Source: DATCYZ01 sp036526195 (GTDB taxonomy: Bacteria; Pseudomonadota; Gammaproteobacteria; Burkholderiales; SG8-39). From it: a stretch of 21,718 bases of DNA. The translations under genes and the position numbers were made by a program. The notes under the pieces are model-generated. The model saw nothing but the letters and a program-made list of their open reading frames with translations. It was not told where the DNA came from and did no database searches. The DNA lies in the NCBI GenBank assembly GCA_036526195.1, contig DATCYZ010000142.1, positions 1 to 21,718 of the forward strand. The letters run 5' to 3'. Shown here piece by piece: positions 5,257 through 12,758 of this stretch; the stretch's first letter is position 1, and every line of letters starts with the position of its first letter.

Positions 5257-7245
5257 CTAGCCCTCGAGGAGGCGCGCCTCTGCCGCCGCGATCGCCTCCG
5301 GCACCCCGAGCAGGATCACGACATCCCCGGCCAGCAGCACGCCGGCCGCCTCCACCGACAGCGTAGCGCCCGCGCCGGGCCGGCGCACGCCACGGACTTC
5401 GACACCGAGGTCCGCCAGATCGATCTCCTCAAGCCGCCGGCCCGCGGCATGGGTGCCCGGCGAGATCACCACGCCGTGCAGCCGGGGATCGACGGCGTCG
5501 GACTCGGTGTCGTCGCTCGCGCCATGGAACAGGCCGCGCAGCAATCCATACTGCGCGTCACGCACCTTTTGCATGCGGCGCACCACCCGCCTGAGCGGCA
5601 CGCCCACCCAGACCAGCGTATGCGAGGCGAGCATCAGTCCCGATTCGATCGCCTCCGGCACCACTTCGGACGCGCCGGCCTTCGTCAGGCGCGCGATATC
5701 GCGCTCCTCGCTCGCGCGCACCACCACCGGCACCGCGGGCGCGATCGCATGCAGGTTCGCCAGCACGCCTTCGGCAGCGTGGACATCCGAGAAGGTGATC
5801 ACGACCGCGGCTGCGCGGCTGATGCCCGCCGCCAGCAGCGCCTCGCGCCGCGAGCAGTCCGCGAAGACGACGTGATCGCCCGCCAGCGTCGCCTCGCGCA
5901 CCCGCTCAGGATCCAGGTCGAGCGCCACGTACTTGACGGACTCCGCCTCGAGAAGACGCGCCACCCGCTGGCCGTTTCGTCCATACCCGAGAATGATCAC
6001 GTGCCGGTCCGCCGCCATCGACTCGGTGGCCACCCGATGCAGGGCGAGCGAGCGCATCATCCACTCCGAGCGCGCAAAACGCATCACGATGCGGTCGCTC
6101 GAGGCGATCACGAAGGGCGTGGCGATCATCGACAGGATCATGGCGGCCAGCAAGGCCTGCGCGAACGCATCCGGCACGATCGCGGTGGTGACCACCAGCG
6201 AAAGCAGCACGAAGCCGAATTCGCCGCCCTGCGCGAGCCCGAGTCCGGTGCGCAGCGCGGTGCCGGGCGTGGCGCCGAATACACGCGCCAGCAGGCTGAT
6301 CAGGGCCAGCTTCACCCCCATCAGGAGCACCAGAAGCAGCAGGACCAGGCCCACGTCCCCGGCCACCTGACGCAGGTCGAGCATCATCCCGACGGTGATG
6401 AAGAACAGCCCCAGCAGCACGTCGCGGAACGGCTTGATGTCCATCTCCACCTGGAACCGGTACTCGGTCTCCGAGATCAGCATGCCGGCGAGGAACGCCC
6501 CGAGCGCCATGGACAGACCCGCCAGCCCGGTGACAAAGGCGAGGCCGAGGGTGATGAGCAGGACGTTCAGGACGAAGAGTTCCGTCGAGCGCCGCCGTGC
6601 CACCACGCCGAACCAGGCGCGCATGACGCGCGGCCCCACCAGCACCAGCACCAGGAGCACCACCACCGCCTTCGCCAACCCGAACGCGACCGCGCGCCCG
6701 ATCTCGTCCGCAGACTGGCCCAGCGCAGGCACGAGGATCAGCAGCGGCACCACCGCCAGGTCCTGGAACAGCAGCACCCCGACGATGTCCCGGCCGTGGG
6801 CCGTGTCCAGCTCGAGCCGCTCCGAGAGCAGTTTGATGACGATGGCCGTCGAGGACATCGCCACCACGCCGCCCAGCGCCACGCCGGCCTGCCAGGTGCC
6901 GCCGCGCTCGGCGCCAAGCAGGAGCGCAGCGCCGACGCAAAGCAGGATCGTGGCCGTCACCTGGGACAGGCCGAGGCCGAACACCGCGCGGCGCATGACG
7001 CGCAGCTTCGGCAGGCTGAACTCCAGCCCGATCGAGAACATCAGGAAGACGATGCCGAACTCCGCGAGGTGCCGGGTCGCTTCGGTGTCCGGAATCAGGC
7101 CGAGCGCATGCGGGCCGAGGATCAGCCCGACGGCGAGGTAGCCGACCATGGGCGGCAGCGCGAGCGCGCGGCACGCCGCGACGGCCAGCACGCTGCTCGC
7201 AAGCAGCACCAGAACGGGTTGAAGCGCGATGCCTGCAGCGTCCAT
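5257..7245 (-). CDS. KefB/KefC-type monovalent cation/proton antiporter with RCK domain, 662 aa
   Basis: The first 385 residues or so are a CPA2 antiporter domain with about 12-13 membrane helices. Recognisable family stretches are LPPMVGYLAVGLILGPHALG (30-49), HLAEFGIVFLMFSIGLEFSLPKLR and SSTAIVIKLL. A cytoplasmic RCK/TrkA-N Rossmann domain starts near residue 412 (RHVIILGYGRNGQRVARLLE, GxGxxG type) and should bind nucleotide. A TrkA-C-like domain closes the protein at about 580-660. It would exchange K+ or Na+ for protons across the inner membrane, with gating by the RCK domain. At 662 aa it is near the size of E. coli KefB/KefC (about 600-620) plus extra C-terminal sequence. It is divergent from kdsD with a 41-bp gap. 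No KefF/KefG ancillary gene is adjacent, so glutathione gating is not shown. Confidence 0.9.
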   Translation of the reverse strand: MDAAGIALQPVLVLLASSVLAVAACRALALPPMVGYLAVGLILGPHALGLIPDTEATRHLAEFGIVFLMFSIGLEFSLPKLRVMRRAVFGLGLSQVTATILLCVGAALLLGAERGGTWQAGVALGGVVAMSSTAIVIKLLSERLELDTAHGRDIVGVLLFQDLAVVPLLILVPALGQSADEIGRAVAFGLAKAVVVLLVLVLVGPRVMRAWFGVVARRRSTELFVLNVLLITLGLAFVTGLAGLSMALGAFLAGMLISETEYRFQVEMDIKPFRDVLLGLFFITVGMMLDLRQVAGDVGLVLLLLVLLMGVKLALISLLARVFGATPGTALRTGLGLAQGGEFGFVLLSLVVTTAIVPDAFAQALLAAMILSMIATPFVIASSDRIVMRFARSEWMMRSLALHRVATESMAADRHVIILGYGRNGQRVARLLEAESVKYVALDLDPERVREATLAGDHVVFADCSRREALLAAGISRAAAVVITFSDVHAAEGVLANLHAIAPAVPVVVRASEERDIARLTKAGASEVVPEAIESGLMLASHTLVWVGVPLRRVVRRMQKVRDAQYGLLRGLFHGASDDTESDAVDPRLHGVVISPGTHAAGRRLEEIDLADLGVEVRGVRRPGAGATLSVEAAGVLLAGDVVILLGVPEAIAAAEARLLEG

Positions 7246-7272
7246 TTCAGAGGAGAAATCAGGGGGTTCGGA

Positions 7273-7278
7273 TATACT
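7273..7278 (+). promoter_or_regulatory. -10 element for kdsD, possibly shared with the divergent antiporter gene
   Basis: TATACT lies 8 bases before the kdsD ATG, so a start 6-7 bases downstream of it would give a leaderless or nearly leaderless mRNA. No good -35 is visible at the right distance. On the opposite strand the same bases read AGTATA, so the 41-bp divergent gap may have overlapping promoters. Confidence 0.4.
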
Positions 7279-7286
7279 GCGCAGCT

Positions 7287-8306
7287 ATGATAAGCGCAGC
7301 GCGCACGCCGGGACAGCCCGTCGCAGGCACGGTCCAGCCCACCGCGGCCGCCCTCGACATGGCACGGCGCGTCCTGGTGATCGAGGCGGACGCGGTGCGC
7401 GCGCTCGTCGAGCGCATTGATGCGAAATTTCTGGCGGCCATCGCGCTGGTGCTTGGCTGCAGCGGACGGGTCATCGTCAGCGGCATCGGAAAATCCGGCC
7501 ATGTGGCGCGCAAGATCGCGTCCACGCTGGCGAGCACCGGGACACCCGCCTATTTCGTTCACCCTGCCGAAGCCAGCCACGGCGACCTCGGCATGGTCCG
7601 CCCCGAGGATCTTTTCATCGCCATCTCTTACTCCGGTGAAAGCGAGGAGCTGCTGCGCCTGGTGCCCCTGCTCAAGCGCGGCGGCGCGCGGATGATCGCG
7701 CTGACCGGTGCCGCCGGCTCGACGCTGGCGCGCGAGGCCGACGTCCATCTCGACGTTGCGGTCGAACAGGAAGCCTGCCCGCTCAACCTCGCGCCCACGG
7801 CCAGCACCACGGCCACCCTCGCGATGGGCGATGCGCTGGCCATCGCCCTGCTCGATGCGCGCGGATTCTCGGCGGACGATTTTGCCCGCTCGCACCCCGG
7901 CGGCTCGCTGGGCCGGAAGCTCCTGACGCACGTGTCCGACGTCATGCGCACCGGCGACGCGGTGCCATCGGTGCCGCGCGGCACCACGCTCGCAGAGGCC
8001 ATCTACGAGATCACCCGCAAGGGCATGGGCATGACGGCGGTGGTCGACGAGGCGCGACGCCTCATCGGCATCTTCACCGACGGCGACCTGCGCCGCAGCA
8101 TCGAGCGCGACACCGACCTGCGCCGCACGACCGTGGAGACGGTCATGACCCACGGGCCGCGCACCGTGACCCCCGGCGCGCTGGCCGCTGAAGCCGTCGA
8201 ACTGATGGAGCGCACCAAGAGCACCCAGATGCCTGTCGTCGACGAGAACGGCGTGCTCGTGGGCGCCCTCAACATCCACGACCTGTTCCACGCGCGTGTC
8301 GTCTGA
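7287..8306 (+). CDS. kdsD: Arabinose-5-phosphate isomerase KdsD, 339 aa
   Basis: Interconverts D-ribulose 5-phosphate and D-arabinose 5-phosphate in the cytoplasm, the first step towards Kdo of lipopolysaccharide. A SIS domain occupies about residues 46-190 with the family stretches SGIGKSGHVARKIASTLAST (65-84), ASHGDLGMV, SYSGESEE and EACPLNLAPTASTT. SHPGG follows at 202-206, and H203 corresponds to the catalytic His of E. coli KdsD. Two CBS domains fill about 218-270 and 285-335 (GIFTDGDLRR, TQMPVVDENG). Length is close to the 328 aa of E. coli, with a few extra N-terminal residues. The ATG at 7287 is the best start; the next in-frame ATG (7359) would remove the first helix. It lacks a clear ribosome binding site. 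It overlaps kdsC by 11 bp and opens the Kdo/Lpt run. Confidence 0.96.
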   Translation: MISAARTPGQPVAGTVQPTAAALDMARRVLVIEADAVRALVERIDAKFLAAIALVLGCSGRVIVSGIGKSGHVARKIASTLASTGTPAYFVHPAEASHGDLGMVRPEDLFIAISYSGESEELLRLVPLLKRGGARMIALTGAAGSTLAREADVHLDVAVEQEACPLNLAPTASTTATLAMGDALAIALLDARGFSADDFARSHPGGSLGRKLLTHVSDVMRTGDAVPSVPRGTTLAEAIYEITRKGMGMTAVVDEARRLIGIFTDGDLRRSIERDTDLRRTTVETVMTHGPRTVTPGALAAEAVELMERTKSTQMPVVDENGVLVGALNIHDLFHARVV

Positions 8307-8847
8307 CGCGGTCCGCGAAGCCGTCGAAATTGCGCGCCGCCGCGCCCGCAACGTCCGGATCATGGTCTGGGACGTGGACGGCGTCATGACCGACGGCCGG
8401 CTCTGGTACGGCGCGCAGGGCGAAGCGCTGAAGGCCTTTCACGCGCTCGACGGCCACGGCATCAGGATGCTCGCCGCCGCCGGCGTGCCGGCGGCGATCC
8501 TCAGCGGTCGGCGCTCCGAGGCCGTGACGCGTCGCGCCGCGGAACTCGGCATCGAGCACGTGCTGCAGGGCTTCGATGACAAGCGCGCCCCCTGGGAGGC
8601 GCTTCTGGGGCGCCTCGGCATCCCGCCGGAGGCGGCCGGCTACATGGGTGACGAGGTGCTGGACCTTCCCGTGCTCACGCGCAGCGGTTTCGCCTGCGCG
8701 CCGCGCCAGGCGCCGGCGTTCGTGCGCCGCCACGCGCACTACGTTCCCGACGCCCCGGCCGGGCACGGCGCCGTGCGCGAGGTCTGCGAATTCGTGATGC
8801 AGTCCCAGGGCACGCTCGAACCGGCGCTCGCCGCCTACCTCGCATGA
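8296..8847 (+). CDS. kdsC: 3-deoxy-D-manno-octulosonate 8-phosphate phosphatase KdsC, 183 aa
   Basis: A HAD-superfamily phosphatase that removes phosphate from Kdo-8-phosphate to give Kdo. Motif I is VWDVDGVMTDG (24-34; D26 nucleophile, D28 acid/base). Motif II is ILSGRRS (S70) and K96 is the likely motif III Lys. Motif IV reads GDEVLD (118-123), where most KdsC proteins have GDDxxD, so the second Asp is a Glu. The C-terminal GHGAVREVCEFVMQSQG matches the KdsC tail that caps the neighbouring active site in the tetramer. The start is a GTG at 8296, 11 bp inside kdsD, because upstream sequence is kdsD in another frame and the length fits (E. coli 188 aa). The stop overlaps lptC as ATGA. The Glu may be tolerated as a Mg2+ ligand; I infer an active enzyme. 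Confidence 0.94.
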   Translation: MSSDAVREAVEIARRRARNVRIMVWDVDGVMTDGRLWYGAQGEALKAFHALDGHGIRMLAAAGVPAAILSGRRSEAVTRRAAELGIEHVLQGFDDKRAPWEALLGRLGIPPEAAGYMGDEVLDLPVLTRSGFACAPRQAPAFVRRHAHYVPDAPAGHGAVREVCEFVMQSQGTLEPALAAYLA

Positions 8848-9422
8848 GTTCGGGCCTGAGTCGGCTGTTCCCGCTCGCGCTGATGCTGGCGCTGGCGCTT
8901 CTCACCTTCTGGCTCGAGCGCGCGGTGCAGGAGGAGCAGTCGCACCCATCGCTGCGCCGTCACGACCCGGATTTCATCGTCGAGCACTTCACCATCACGA
9001 ATTTCGGGCGCGATGGCCGCCCGGAGTCCCGCGTCTCCGCCCGGACCATGACGCATTACCCGGATGACGATGCGACCACGCTGGTCGCCCCGATCGTGGT
9101 CCAGACCAAGCCCGGTCAGCCGAAGATGACGCTTACCGCGCGCGACGGGGCCTTGTCATCAGACGGCGAAGAGATCTTCCTGTACGAGGACGTGCTGCTG
9201 GTGCGGGACGCCGCCGAGGGCCGCCCGGAATCGCGCATGCGCACGCCCTTCCTCCACTTCGTGCGCGCACGCTCGCTCGCGCGCACCGACCGCGACGTGA
9301 GCCTCGTCGAAGAAGGCCGTATCCTGCATGCACGCGGCATGGAATATGAGAACGAGCTCGGCCAGCTGATCCTTCACGCGCGCGTGCGCGGAACCTTTGA
9401 ACCCAAGAAGAACAGACCGTGA
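8844..9422 (+). CDS. lptC: LPS export protein LptC, 192 aa
   Basis: The bitopic inner-membrane component of the Lpt bridge; it receives LPS from LptB2FG and hands it to periplasmic LptA. One N-terminal membrane segment (about 7-24) precedes a periplasmic beta-jellyroll domain with the typical DFIVEHFTITNFGRDGRPESRV start, then KMTLTARDGALSSDGEEIFL and a C-terminal GRILHARGMEYENELGQLILH. Its length matches E. coli LptC (191 aa). The start overlaps the kdsC stop as ATGA and the stop overlaps lptA as GTGA, so the three proteins should be made in a coupled way. The lptF/lptG permease genes are not in the window and are normally at a separate locus. Confidence 0.93.
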   Translation: MSSGLSRLFPLALMLALALLTFWLERAVQEEQSHPSLRRHDPDFIVEHFTITNFGRDGRPESRVSARTMTHYPDDDATTLVAPIVVQTKPGQPKMTLTARDGALSSDGEEIFLYEDVLLVRDAAEGRPESRMRTPFLHFVRARSLARTDRDVSLVEEGRILHARGMEYENELGQLILHARVRGTFEPKKNRP

Positions 9423-10039
9423 TTGCCTTCCCCGACCCGCGACGCACCGGTCCGACCCTGGCCCTGGCCTGCGCCCTCCTGCTGGGCCTGCCCGCGCACG
9501 CAGAGAAGGCGGACAAGGACAAGCCCACGAACATCGAAGCCAACCGCATGACCGCCGACGACGTCCGCCGCGTCAGCATCTTCGAGGGCAGCGTCGTGCT
9601 GACCAAGGGCACCCTGACCCTGCGTGCCGACCGGATCGTCGTGCGCCAGGACGCAAACGGCTTCCAGCACGCCACCGCCACCGGCAATCCGGTCCGGTTC
9701 CGGCAGAAGACCGACCCGAAAGGCGACAAGCCCGCCGTCTGGATGGACGGCGAAGCCCTGCGCATCGAGTTCGACGACGCCAACGAGAAGGTGGACCTGT
9801 ACGACAAGGCCTGGGTGCGGCGCGACCAGGACGAAGTGCGCGGCGCCCACATTTCGCTCGACCAGCGCACCGAAGCCTTCTCGGTCAATGGCGCGCGCGG
9901 CGCCCCGGACGGCGGGCGGGTCCAGGCCGTGATCCAGCCGAAGACGACGGCCCCGACGCCGGCTCCGTCCGGCGGCCCGCCCTCGGTGCCGGCCCCGGCC
10001 GGCGCGCCGCCCGCGAAGGCGCCGGCCGGGACGCGATGA
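9419..10039 (+). CDS. lptA: LPS transport periplasmic protein LptA, 206 aa
   Basis: Forms the periplasmic beta-jellyroll filament that carries LPS between LptC and LptD. Residues 1-28 are a Sec signal peptide with hydrophobic core ALACALLLGLP and cleavage site AHA|EK. The OstA/LptA domain spans about 36-172 with PTNIEANRMTADD, SIFEGSVVLTKGTLTLRADR and HATATGNPVRFRQK. The last 33 residues or so (174-206) are a Pro/Ala/Gly-rich tail, longer than in E. coli LptA (185 aa) and probably disordered. The GTG start overlaps the lptC stop (GTGA) and is supported by the position of the signal peptide. The stop overlaps lptB (ATGA). Confidence 0.93.
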   Translation: MIAFPDPRRTGPTLALACALLLGLPAHAEKADKDKPTNIEANRMTADDVRRVSIFEGSVVLTKGTLTLRADRIVVRQDANGFQHATATGNPVRFRQKTDPKGDKPAVWMDGEALRIEFDDANEKVDLYDKAWVRRDQDEVRGAHISLDQRTEAFSVNGARGAPDGGRVQAVIQPKTTAPTPAPSGGPPSVPAPAGAPPAKAPAGTR

Positions 10040-10758
10040 GCCAGTTGCGCGCGGAGCGCCTGCGCAAGCGCTACAAGTCGCGCACCGTGGTGCAGGATGC
10101 ATCGCTCGAGGTCTCGAGCGGCGAGGTGGTCGGCCTGCTCGGCCCGAACGGCGCGGGCAAGACCACCTGTTTCTACATGATCGTCGGACTGGTCGCGGCC
10201 GACGCCGGGCGCATCGAGCTCGACGACCGGAACCTGACGCACCTGCCGATCCACAAGCGGGCGCGCCTCGGCATTTCCTACCTGCCGCAGGAGAACTCGG
10301 TCTTCCGGCGCCTCTCGGTCGAAGACAACGTGCGCGCGGTGCTCGAGCTGCAGGGCCTGGGCGCCCCGGAAATCGAAACCCGCCTCGTCGAGCTGCTCGA
10401 AGACCTGCACATCGCGCACCTGCGAAAGCATGCCGCCGTGGCGCTCTCGGGCGGCGAGCGCCGGCGCCTTGAGATCGCGCGCGCGCTCGCCACGCGACCC
10501 ACCTTCATCCTGCTCGACGAGCCGTTCGCCGGCGTCGACCCGATCGCGGTGCTCGACATCCAGCGCATCATCCGGTTCCTCAAGGAACGCGGCATCGGCG
10601 TTCTCATCACCGACCACAATGTCCGCGAGACGCTCGGCATCTGCGATCGCGCCTACATCATCAACGAAGGGGCGGTGCTCGCCTCAGGCCAGCCCGACGA
10701 AATCGTCGAAAACGAAAATGTGCGCCGCGTGTACCTCGGCGAGCATTTCCGCATGTAG
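10036..10758 (+). CDS. lptB: LPS export ABC transporter ATPase LptB, 240 aa
   Basis: The cytoplasmic ATPase that dimerises under LptF/LptG and powers LPS extraction. All nucleotide-binding motifs are intact: Walker A GPNGAGKT (36-43), Q-loop LPQENSVF with Q85, signature LSGGE (137-141), Walker B ILLDEP (158-163) and H-loop His194 in ITDHNV. The stretches ENSVFRRLSVEDN and FAGVDPIAVLDIQ and the C-terminal ENENVRRVYLGEHFRM are distinctive of LptB. Length equals the E. coli protein (241 aa). The ATG at 10036 overlaps the lptA stop as ATGA. The open frame extends further 5', but that part is lptA read in another frame. rpoN follows 33 bp later, as in most Proteobacteria. Confidence 0.96.
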   Translation: MSQLRAERLRKRYKSRTVVQDASLEVSSGEVVGLLGPNGAGKTTCFYMIVGLVAADAGRIELDDRNLTHLPIHKRARLGISYLPQENSVFRRLSVEDNVRAVLELQGLGAPEIETRLVELLEDLHIAHLRKHAAVALSGGERRRLEIARALATRPTFILLDEPFAGVDPIAVLDIQRIIRFLKERGIGVLITDHNVRETLGICDRAYIINEGAVLASGQPDEIVENENVRRVYLGEHFRM

Positions 10759-10791
10759 GGCGCCGATCGTGTCCGGCGAACGATCCGCCGC

Positions 10792-12234
10792 ATGAAGCCC
10801 GGCCTTCAACTCCGGCTCGGCCAGCATCTCACGCTGACGCCGCAACTGCAGCAGTCGATCCGGCTGCTGCAGCTCTCGACGCTCGAACTCAACCAGGAGA
10901 TCGAGCGCCTGCTCGCCGAGAACCCGGTCCTCGAACGCGAGGACACGGACACCGGCGCTGCGCCCGGCGGGTCGCCCGAGCATGTCGCCGCCGACGCCCC
11001 GGCGCCCGAGGCGCCCGCGCACGACGAGACCGCAGGCGCGACGGATGCGGCGCCCGAATGGGACGCCGCGGCCGAATGGGAAGGCGCGCCGGGCGGCCTG
11101 CGGCGCGGCGACGAGGATGAAGAGGGCGAACGCGAACGCGCCCAGAGCGCGCCGGACCAGCCCAGCCTGCGCGAACACCTGATCGCGCAACTCGGCCTCA
11201 ACGGCATCGAGGAGCGCGATCGCGTGCTGGTCGGCATCCTGATCGATGCGCTGAACGACGACGGCTACCTCACGCAGCCGCTCGACGAAATCCTCGCCCT
11301 GCTGCCGCCCGAGGCCGGCGTCGATGCCGAGGAACTGGCGATCGCGCTGCGGCTGTTGCAGAACCTCGATCCCTGCGGCGTCGGCGCACGCACGCCCGCC
11401 GAATGCCTCGCGTTGCAGCTGCGCGCGCAGCCGGAAGGCGACCCGGTTCGCACGCTCGCCCTGACCATCGTCGAGCGGCATATCGAGCTGCTCGCCAACC
11501 GCGACTACGTGCGGCTGAAGGCGCTCACCGGGGCGGACGACGACGCGCTGCGCGCGGCGCAACAGCGCGTGCGCAGCCTCAATCCCCGTCCCGGGGCCGA
11601 GTTTGCGCGCGTCGAGGCGCGCTACGTGGTGCCCGACGTGCTGGTGCGAAAGGTGCGCAACGTCTGGCGCGCAAGCCTGAACACCGATGCGATGCCGCGC
11701 CTGCGCGTGCATCGCATGTTCGCCGATCTTGCGACGCGCTCGCGCGGCGGGCATGCGCTCGGCGCGCAGCTGCAGGAAGCGCGCTGGCTGATCAAGAACA
11801 TCCAGCAGCGCTTCGACACCATCCTGCGCGTCTCGCAGGCCATCATCGATCGCCAGCGCCAGTTCTTCGAGCATGGCGAGGTCGCCATGCGCCCGCTCGT
11901 GCTGCGCGAGATCGCCGATGCGCTCGGCCTGCACGAAAGCACCATTTCGCGCGTCACCACGCAGAAGTACATGGCCACCCCGCGCGGCACCTTCGAGCTG
12001 AAATACTTCTTCGGCAGCCATGTGGCCACGGAATCGGGCGGCGCGGCCTCCTCGACCGCCATCCGGGCGCTGGTCAGGCAACTGGTTGCCGCCGAGAACC
12101 CCAAGGCGCCCCTGTCAGATTCGCGCATCTCGCAAATTCTCGGCGAGCAGGGTATCGTGGTGGCAAGGCGGACCATCGCGAAGTATCGCGACTTGCTGCA
12201 AATTCCGCCCGTCGGACAGCGAAAAAGCCTGTAG
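10792..12234 (+). CDS. rpoN: RNA polymerase sigma-54 factor RpoN, 480 aa
   Basis: Directs RNA polymerase to -24/-12 promoters that need ATP-driven NtrC-family activators. The N-terminal activator-interacting region is clear (about 1-50: LRLGQHLTLTPQLQQSIRLL, LELNQEIERLL, ENPVLE). It is followed by an acidic, Ala/Pro-rich linker (about 50-125), the core-binding domain (about 125-310), the HTH (LREIADALGLHESTISRVTT, 371-390) and the C-terminal RpoN box ARRTIAKYR (458-466), which reads the -24 element. It lies 33 bp after lptB and 20 bp before hpf. The length is normal for the family. A likely target is the -24/-12 promoter at 4437-4452 in this same window. Confidence 0.97.
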   Translation: MKPGLQLRLGQHLTLTPQLQQSIRLLQLSTLELNQEIERLLAENPVLEREDTDTGAAPGGSPEHVAADAPAPEAPAHDETAGATDAAPEWDAAAEWEGAPGGLRRGDEDEEGERERAQSAPDQPSLREHLIAQLGLNGIEERDRVLVGILIDALNDDGYLTQPLDEILALLPPEAGVDAEELAIALRLLQNLDPCGVGARTPAECLALQLRAQPEGDPVRTLALTIVERHIELLANRDYVRLKALTGADDDALRAAQQRVRSLNPRPGAEFARVEARYVVPDVLVRKVRNVWRASLNTDAMPRLRVHRMFADLATRSRGGHALGAQLQEARWLIKNIQQRFDTILRVSQAIIDRQRQFFEHGEVAMRPLVLREIADALGLHESTISRVTTQKYMATPRGTFELKYFFGSHVATESGGAASSTAIRALVRQLVAAENPKAPLSDSRISQILGEQGIVVARRTIAKYRDLLQIPPVGQRKSL

Positions 12235-12241
12235 CAATCCC

Positions 12242-12250
12242 AAAGGAGGT
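12242..12250 (+). promoter_or_regulatory. Near-perfect Shine-Dalgarno of hpf
   Basis: AAAGGAGGT lies 4 bases before the hpf ATG. AAGGAGGT is a full-length complement of the 16S rRNA tail and the strongest ribosome binding site I found in the window, where most genes have weak sites or rely on overlaps. It suggests hpf is translated independently and strongly relative to rpoN. Confidence 0.8.
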
Positions 12251-12254
12251 CACG

Positions 12255-12578
12255 ATGAACCTGAACGTAAGCGGTCATCACATCGAAGTGACACCGGCGC
12301 TTCGCAGCTATGTGCAGTCCAAGCTCGAGCGGATCACGCGCCACTTCGACCACGTGATCGACGCCCACGTGATCCTTTCGGTCGACAAGCTGAGGCAGAA
12401 GGCCGAAGTCACGCTGCACGTGCGGGGCAAGGACCTGCACTGCGCCTCGGAAGAAGATGACCTCTACGCCGCCATCGACCTGATGACCGACAAGCTGGAC
12501 CGCCAGGTCCTGAAGTACAAGGGCAAGCAGAACGACAAGGCGCACGACGCGCTCAAGCGCCAGGAGTTGCGGTCCTGA
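12255..12578 (+). CDS. hpf: Ribosome hibernation promoting factor (short HPF), 107 aa
   Basis: Binds the 30S decoding region of idle ribosomes and promotes 100S dimers or protects them in stationary phase or starvation. The single beta-alpha-beta-beta-beta-alpha domain covers about residues 1-95: MNLNVSGHHIEVTPALRSYV, LERITRHFDHVIDAHVILSV, KAEVTLHVRGKDLHC and DLYAAIDLMTDKLDRQVLKYK. There is no C-terminal dimerisation domain, so this is the short form (E. coli HPF is 95 aa) with a small charged tail. The start is set by the strong AAGGAGGT just upstream; the frame upstream of it is rpoN read out of frame. Placement between rpoN and ptsN is the usual proteobacterial order. Confidence 0.95.
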   Translation: MNLNVSGHHIEVTPALRSYVQSKLERITRHFDHVIDAHVILSVDKLRQKAEVTLHVRGKDLHCASEEDDLYAAIDLMTDKLDRQVLKYKGKQNDKAHDALKRQELRS

Positions 12579-12630
12579 GCCGCCGGCCGCGGCGCGGAGC
12601 GCCCGCCTGACACTTGCTCACACCCCATGC

Positions 12631-12653
12631 CCCGGGGAAATCCCGCCCCCGGG
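12631..12653. other. GC-rich inverted repeat in the hpf-ptsN gap
   Basis: CCCGGGG (12631-12637) pairs with CCCCGGG (12647-12653) across a 9-base loop. It has no T tract, so it is at best a weak or Rho-assisted terminator after hpf. It lies just upstream of the TATAAT at 12664, so it might instead be a regulatory site. The rest of the 180-bp gap shows nothing else I can name. Confidence 0.3.
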
Positions 12654-12663
12654 AGCCTTGGGC

Positions 12664-12669
12664 TATAAT
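12664..12669 (+). promoter_or_regulatory. Consensus -10 box (TATAAT) upstream of ptsN
   Basis: A perfect TATAAT preceded by TTGGGC stands out in GC-rich noncoding sequence. It lies 89 bp before the ptsN ATG, implying a leader of about 80 bases. No good -35 is visible 16-18 bp upstream. It would give ptsN-hprK-rapZ a sigma-70 promoter separate from the lpt/rpoN transcript. Confidence 0.55.
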
Positions 12670-12758
12670 TCGCGCCCTCTGAATTCCGGCCCGGTCCGGA
12701 CGCGTCCCCTGCGCAGGATGGTTCGCGACCTGCGCGGCGCGTTGCGGCCCCCTCCCGC

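Noticed and set aside
5449..7290. 613-codon open frame opposite the antiporter gene
   Set aside because: The translation is His/Gln/Arg-rich with no domain features. The minus strand encodes a recognisable CPA2 antiporter.
10764..10786. GATCG/CGATC inverted repeat before rpoN
   Set aside because: Only 5 bp per arm in a 33-bp gap and with no supporting signal; expected by chance in this base composition.
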